Origin: Clostridia bacterium
GTDB lineage: Bacteria > Bacillota_A > Clostridia > Peptostreptococcales > JAAYPU01
Assembly: GCA_022360735.1 (NCBI GenBank)
Contig: JAKSCF010000215.1
Location: 1 to 5,508, forward strand
DNA: 5,508 nt
Direction: 5' to 3'
In this document: positions 4,912 to 5,508 of the stretch, one piece after another
How the letters are laid out: each line of letters starts with the position of its first letter
Position numbering within the stretch: position 1 is the first letter of the stretch
Translations under genes and position numbers: made by a program
The notes under the pieces: generated by a model
Told to the model about the DNA's origin: nothing
What the model saw: only the letters and a program-made list of their open reading frames with translations
Database searches by the model: none

Positions 4912-5508
4912 ATGGATAAAGTGAATGTAAAAATAGATGGTATTGAATTATCAGTACCTGAAAGCTTTACTGTATTAGAAGCAGCAAAGCAAGCAGGAAT
5001 TGATATTCCCACATTGTGTTACCTGAAAGACATCAATGAAGTAGGTGCATGTAGAATGTGTGTTGTAGAGCTGGAAGGTGCCAGAGCTTTACAAGCATCA
5101 TGTGTGTATCCGGTTTATGATGGTATGGTGGTTAACACTAAGAGTAAAAAAGTTAGAGATGCTAGAAAATCAACACTGGAATTGATTTTATCTAACCATA
5201 ATAGAGAATGTACAACTTGTGTAAGAAGTGAAGATTGTGAGCTTCAAAAACTATCTAAAGACTTAGGAATTAATGACATACCTTATGATGGACAAAAAGA
5301 AACATTGACCATCGATAGTGTTTCTCACTCTATCGTAAGAGATCCAAATAAATGTATCTTATGCGGTAGATGTGTCAACACATGTAGAAAAACGCAAGGG
5401 ATAGGTATCTTAGACTTTGTTAATAGAGGTTTTGATACAAGAGTTGCGCCTGCATTTGAAGTAAGTATGGATGATGCACCTTGTATCTACTGTGGTCAAT
5501 GTATTGAA
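4912..5508 (+). CDS. hndD: [FeFe]-hydrogenase large subunit HydA/HndD, N-terminal part (cut by window end)
   Basis: The open frame runs 199 codons from ATG at 4912 to the window edge with no stop. Visible domains are a NuoG-like [2Fe-2S] ferredoxin (C36, C47, C50, C64), a His-ligated [4Fe-4S] motif (H96, C100, C103, C109), and the start of a 2x[4Fe-4S] ferredoxin (C148, C151, C154, C158, then C191, C194, C197). These relay electrons to the H-cluster, which reduces protons or oxidises H2; the H-cluster domain lies beyond the window. AAAGGAG (4896-4902), nine bases upstream, supports the start, 18 bp after the previous stop. NAD-dependent formate dehydrogenase alpha subunits share this N-terminal layout, so identity rests on the hnd gene order and on stretches such as VNRGFDTRVAPAF (170-182). 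Confidence 0.88.
   Translation, partial: MDKVNVKIDGIELSVPESFTVLEAAKQAGIDIPTLCYLKDINEVGACRMCVVELEGARALQASCVYPVYDGMVVNTKSKKVRDARKSTLELILSNHNRECTTCVRSEDCELQKLSKDLGINDIPYDGQKETLTIDSVSHSIVRDPNKCILCGRCVNTCRKTQGIGILDFVNRGFDTRVAPAFEVSMDDAPCIYCGQCIE

Noticed and set aside
1..5508. CRISPR arrays, tRNA or rRNA genes, insertion sequences
   Set aside because: I saw no regularly spaced repeats, no cloverleaf-like or rRNA-like sequence and no transposase fragments.

Overview
The window looks like chromosomal DNA from an anaerobic, low-GC Gram-positive bacterium, most likely a member of the Clostridia. The base composition is AT-rich, Shine-Dalgarno sequences of the GGAGG type precede every complete gene, promoters are of the sigma-A type, and the right half encodes an NAD-linked [FeFe]-hydrogenase typical of fermentative anaerobes. 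I cannot name a genus from the sequence alone.

Layout, all genes on the + strand. Bases 1-80 hold the last 25 codons of an upstream gene, possibly a GNAT acetyltransferase. Bases 81-250 are a regulatory gap: a GC-rich hairpin (161-179), then a promoter with a 19-bp spacer that carries a near-perfect palindrome, the arrangement used by MerR-family activators. Bases 251-1597 encode a complete MATE-family efflux transporter. A long hairpin (1596-1632) begins inside its stop codon. Bases 1633-2127 are AT-rich and without a credible gene. They hold a small nested inverted repeat, a weak candidate promoter, and at the downstream end a good promoter (1999-2027), an 11-bp inverted repeat spaced 40 bp arm to arm, and a Rex-like operator (2039-2056).

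Bases 2128-5508 hold four closely spaced genes in the order NuoE-like, HndB-like, NuoF-like, [FeFe]-hydrogenase large subunit (cut by the window end). This is the hndABCD order of the electron-bifurcating, NAD(P)-linked [FeFe]-hydrogenases (HydABC in Thermotoga). Visible cysteine motifs account for an iron-sulfur chain from the NuoE-like and NuoF-like subunits towards the catalytic subunit. By family knowledge the complex couples NADH and reduced ferredoxin oxidation to H2 formation, or the reverse. A Rex-type operator would make biological sense here because Rex senses the NADH/NAD+ ratio.

The gene content is of known types; I found no evidence of an undescribed system. The points most worth checking are the two inferred operators (MerR-type before the MATE gene, Rex-type before the hydrogenase operon), the palindromes sharing a GGCGTAT core on both sides of the MATE gene, and the missing cysteine in the HndB-like subunit.
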